Source: WTFY01 sp965205685 (GTDB lineage: Bacteria > Pseudomonadota > Gammaproteobacteria > UBA4575). From it: a stretch of 64,000 bases of DNA. Below are positions 61,053 through 64,000 of this stretch, piece by piece. The DNA is taken from contig OZ242174.1 of the NCBI GenBank assembly GCA_965205685.1, positions 620,001 through 684,000 of the forward strand, written 5' to 3'. The notes under the pieces were generated by a model. It did no database searches and was not told where the DNA came from. It saw only the letters and a program-made list of their open reading frames with translations. A program made the position numbers and the translations under genes. The first letter of the stretch is position 1; the number at the start of each line of letters is the position of its first letter.

Positions 61053-62936
61053 ATGTACATGGAACAAAATTTCGAAATAAATCAATTCAGCAATTTAGCT
61101 GATTACCCAAGTCAGTATGAAGGACAACTTAAACGTCTTAGTCGAGCTAAGGTAAAGATAGATCAAATTGAAAAGACTGTTACTCAAGCAACTGAAAATT
61201 TGAAAGAGCCAACTTCACCTCCCTTTATCATTTATGGAGAGCCACAAAGTGGCAAAACTGAGATGATGATTTGCCTTACTGCCAAACTTCTTGACTTAGG
61301 GTACAAATTAATCGTGTTGTTGCTCAATGACAGTGTTGATCTTTTATCGCAAAATTTAGGACGCTTTCAGACTAGTGGACTTGCTCCTTCTCCGAAAAAT
61401 TTTTCTGAAATTATTGATCCTGCTCATCAAGTGAAAGGAGTGAGGCATGTAGTCTTTTGCAAAAAAAATGCGAGGGATTTAGAAAAACTAATAGACAAAT
61501 TAGATACCCTTGGAAATATAGTCGTGATTGATGATGAAGCTGATTATGCGACACCTAATGCAAAAATAAATAAAAATGATAAAACAAAAATAAATGAGCT
61601 GATCGAAAAGCTTTTGGGGATTAAAGGAAAATATATAGGGGTGACCGCAACTCCCGCACGCTTAGACTTGAACAATACATTTGGTAATGTCACTGCAAAA
61701 TGGGTGGAGTTTCCGACACACGAACGTTACACAGGACAAAACCATTTCTTTCCTATTCATGAGGATGTTCCATATAACCTTAAACTGCTATCAGATAGTG
61801 GTGACGCACCTAAATATACCAGGGAGGCATTTTTCAGTTTTCTTGTTGCAGCTGCCTATATAAATTTACGACTAGATGATTTTGAAATGACGAATTTTTC
61901 AATGCTTATTCACACAAGCGGGAAGGTGGATGATCATCAAAAGGACATGAAGATCATCCAAAATGCAATTGGAATATTACTAGACAATAACTCTGCAAAA
62001 TGGGAGACCTATGTAGAGGAAGTATGGGAAAAGGCTCAAGAGAGGTTCCCGCACGAGGACACTAATCTTATTACGAAATTTATCTTAAAGAATATCTCGC
62101 GACATAAAGTAATTGTCCTGAACTCCAAGAAGGATGTTTCTGTGAGTGGACAAGATGCCACGAATCCCAAATCACTATTCACGGTGGTTATAGGGGGCAA
62201 CATAGTTTCCCGTGGTGTGACTTTAAATAACTTACTTTCAATGTACTTCACAAGAGATGTAAAACATAAAATCCAACAAGATACATACATTCAAAGAGCC
62301 CGCATGTTTGGCGTACGGGGCGATTATCTTGAACATTTTGAATTAACGATTCCAGAAAAGCTGTATAGCGATTGGCACCGCTGTTTCGTTTACCACAAAC
62401 TTTCACTGGATGGTGCGAGGAGCGGAAATCCTCCCATATGGATTACTGATAAGAGAGTTGCTGCAGTTGCTAACACCAGTATCGATAAAACAAATGTTTT
62501 TCAAACGAAACGAGGAGAATTATCTTTTAATCTATTTGATATAAGTAAAGGTATAGAGCGTGAAATTTTTAGTAATAATGGTGATTTATGTAAATCGAAA
62601 TTGTTGCGGCTTAAAAAAATACTTCCAGCGAATGCATTTCCTTCACATCTTATGGAATTTGTCGAAAATTTCGGTGGTGGTAGCAGTAAAGTAGCCCTTT
62701 ATGAACCTGCGGATGTAAGTGATTTCAAATCTGATCCTAGACGCGGGGACGATATTGAAAATATATATAGATCTAGAGGGTTTTGGGGTCAATTTGATAG
62801 GGACAAAGATCAAACTGCGGCACATCATTTTAAGATATTTCACTTTAACCGGAAAAAAGGCAGGTTGTTTTATAAATATGATTGTGACGATATAAGCAGC
62901 TTAAGCTTTTTATGGAATATGCCTGATCATGGCTGA
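61053..62936 (+). CDS. Z1-domain superfamily 2 helicase-like protein of a restriction-modification or defence locus
   Basis: A 627-residue protein. Walker A GEPQSGKT is at 62-69, Walker B VIDDEAD at 158-164, motif III VTATPAR at 197-203, motif V-like GGNIVSRGVTL at 381-391 and motif VI QRARMFG at 414-420. This SF2 pattern, with a central insert of about 170 residues, fits the Z1-domain family found in restriction-like operons with MutL/MORC ATPases, nucleases and DNA methyltransferases. ATG 61059 has a better-spaced AGGA than ATG 61053. It is AT-rich. Its 3' end overlaps the next gene by eight bases. Confidence 0.87.
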   Translation: MYMEQNFEINQFSNLADYPSQYEGQLKRLSRAKVKIDQIEKTVTQATENLKEPTSPPFIIYGEPQSGKTEMMICLTAKLLDLGYKLIVLLLNDSVDLLSQNLGRFQTSGLAPSPKNFSEIIDPAHQVKGVRHVVFCKKNARDLEKLIDKLDTLGNIVVIDDEADYATPNAKINKNDKTKINELIEKLLGIKGKYIGVTATPARLDLNNTFGNVTAKWVEFPTHERYTGQNHFFPIHEDVPYNLKLLSDSGDAPKYTREAFFSFLVAAAYINLRLDDFEMTNFSMLIHTSGKVDDHQKDMKIIQNAIGILLDNNSAKWETYVEEVWEKAQERFPHEDTNLITKFILKNISRHKVIVLNSKKDVSVSGQDATNPKSLFTVVIGGNIVSRGVTLNNLLSMYFTRDVKHKIQQDTYIQRARMFGVRGDYLEHFELTIPEKLYSDWHRCFVYHKLSLDGARSGNPPIWITDKRVAAVANTSIDKTNVFQTKRGELSFNLFDISKGIEREIFSNNGDLCKSKLLRLKKILPANAFPSHLMEFVENFGGGSSKVALYEPADVSDFKSDPRRGDDIENIYRSRGFWGQFDRDKDQTAAHHFKIFHFNRKKGRLFYKYDCDDISSLSFLWNMPDHG

Positions 62937-63378
62937 TTATGAGCGTTACCATGGATTGGTCATTCGAGAGTTAGTGATCGAATCACCGCATGGTATTCAC
63001 ATCAAGGCTCGTGATGCTCATGGAATAATTAACTGCTTCGTTGTAAACGAAGTAATTGGATTATTTTTAAAGCATTCATCAAATCGACTTTCCCCATGGG
63101 TTTTTAGCTTTACTAAAGACAACCTTACTGAGATTGAATTGCTTTCAGAGGATACAAAAAATACTTATATTTGTCTTGTATGCGGCTATGACGGGTTTTT
63201 GACGTTAAGCTTGAACGAGCTTAATCAAATAGCTTCAAGGAAAAAAGGTGATGCTTCACTAAATCTGCATGTTAAGAGGAGAAAACGACAAATGTACATT
63301 GTTGGAGGTCGAGAAAAGTTGGAGAGAAGTAAGTCTAGAGGCTTTAGCAGGGATATGCTTCAAGCAATAGCGAATTGA
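62929..63378 (+). CDS. unknown 149-residue protein coupled to the Z1 helicase
   Basis: The start ATG at 62929 lies inside the last codons of the helicase gene, so the two are coupled. The sequence begins RYHGLVIRELVIESPHG and ends in a strongly basic part (VKRRKRQMYIVGGREKLERSKSRGF) that could bind nucleic acid; a CLVCGYDGF stretch sits near the middle. I recognise no catalytic motif or family. Its location makes a role as nuclease subunit, specificity factor or adaptor plausible. It ends 19 bases inside the convergent methyltransferase gene. Confidence 0.7.
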   Translation: MADYERYHGLVIRELVIESPHGIHIKARDAHGIINCFVVNEVIGLFLKHSSNRLSPWVFSFTKDNLTEIELLSEDTKNTYICLVCGYDGFLTLSLNELNQIASRKKGDASLNLHVKRRKRQMYIVGGREKLERSKSRGFSRDMLQAIAN

Positions 63379-64000
63379 ATCACAGATTCAGTTTTGATTC
63401 GGTTAGAGATTGATTGATTACCATTTAACATTGGCAAATATCTCGACTTTCTGGCAATAGACCGCTTTTTTTTGTCAATTAATTTGAATCCGGAATTAGT
63501 TGCAATATTTACAAAAATTTTATCATTGGATATCTTTGTACCGTAGTGAGATGAATTCCCTATCACCATCACGAGACTACCAGTTGGTTTTAGAGTGGAT
63601 CGCATCCGTTTAATGATTATTTCACAGTCATTTATGTACCGTAATAAGTATTTTCTTACTCTCGGATTTAGTTTGCGGCCAGTGCATACATCTTTGATTA
63701 TTTTCTGATATTTTTCGTTCTTGTGTAGTAGGGCAATACCACGCTCTACTCCTACGGAATTACTTCTAATTTTCTTAAGTTGGGGTATCGTGTACCCCAT
63801 CCAAATTAGTGAAAATTTATGCCCTCTCATGTAATCGATTGCGTTTAGATATGGAGGACTGGTGATTACAAAATCGAATTCCTTGTGCGGTACTGACATT
63901 CTGCAATCTCTAAGTTCGATTGAAGCATCATATTTGTTGGGAGTGGCTTCACATAGCTGCACTAGTTTTTCAAATGACCTGAAAAATTCTGGTAAGGTCT
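63360..64000 (-). CDS. site-specific DNA methyltransferase (TSPPY type, N6-adenine or N4-cytosine), C-terminal part
   Basis: The frame is open from the right edge (TLPEFFRSFEKLVQLCEATP) to the stop at 63360, so the N-terminus is outside. Motif IV is TSPPYLNAIDYMRGHKFSL, used by amino-methyltransferases, preceded by FDFVI as expected for motif IV context. RMRSTLKPTGSLVMVIGNSS resembles motif VI-VIII. The SAM-binding FxGxG motif I is not in this part, so it may lie upstream or be permuted. The gene converges with the helicase operon and completes a likely restriction or defence unit. Confidence 0.87.
   Translation of the reverse strand, partial: TLPEFFRSFEKLVQLCEATPNKYDASIELRDCRMSVPHKEFDFVITSPPYLNAIDYMRGHKFSLIWMGYTIPQLKKIRSNSVGVERGIALLHKNEKYQKIIKDVCTGRKLNPRVRKYLLRYINDCEIIIKRMRSTLKPTGSLVMVIGNSSHYGTKISNDKIFVNIATNSGFKLIDKKKRSIARKSRYLPMLNGNQSISNRIKTESVIQFAIA

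Overview
The window looks like chromosome from a free-living gammaproteobacterium. Most of it is visibly GC-rich, densely packed and made of core housekeeping genes in orders familiar from Gammaproteobacteria (rplY-pth-ychF; trpS-scpA-scpB-rluB; cmk-rpsA-ihfB-lapB). A long block (yciK, a mupP-like phosphatase, ubiG, mtaD, mtnA, gyrA, serC, pheA, tyrA, aroA, cmk, rpsA, ihfB) follows the order I recall from Pseudomonas aeruginosa. The species cannot be named from this sequence.

Layout. 1-2106: end of bL25, pth, ychF and an elongator tRNA-Met. 2337-5750: AGCS sodium/amino-acid symporter, a secreted mono-haem cytochrome c, a SYLF-domain protein and a YpsA/SLOG-like protein. 5791-12942: GTP-dependent PEP carboxykinase with a strong terminator, mazG, nadC, an EgtD-type histidine methyltransferase, and an argD-argF pair. 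13029-16444: a PuuD-like membrane protein whose 5' leader is split by a complete group II intron with an RT/HNH protein. 16525-23994: hyuB, an N-acetylglutaminylglutamine-type amidotransferase, grxD, rnt, argG, mlaA, folE, yciI. 24153-29675: a frameshifted YciO-like gene, an M50 protease, trpS, scpAB, rluB and a MagIII-like HhH glycosylase. 29663-39552: yciK, rmuC, mupP-like, ubiG and mtaD on the minus strand, then mtnA, gyrA and serC on the plus strand.

39669-49828 is an insertion relative to the Pseudomonas order, between serC and pheA. It holds an acyl carrier protein, a PLP decarboxylase and an AMP ligase of the kind normally found beside exosortase A, then a succinate-semialdehyde-type dehydrogenase and a four-gene peptide ABC transporter. 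50029-57359 resumes the core block: pheA, tyrA, aroA (frameshifted near its 5' end), cmk, rpsA, ihfB, lapB.

From about 58,400 to the right edge the sequence becomes AT-rich with different codon use. It carries an RNase H-fold (DUF429-like) protein, a gamma-glutamylcyclotransferase-like protein, and what looks like the left part of a restriction-modification or defence locus: a Z1-domain SF2 helicase, an overlapping unknown 149-residue protein, and a convergent TSPPY DNA methyltransferase cut by the window end. This locus and the exosortase-type trio are the two best candidates for an under-described system. No rRNA genes, CRISPR arrays, transposase genes or integrases were seen.
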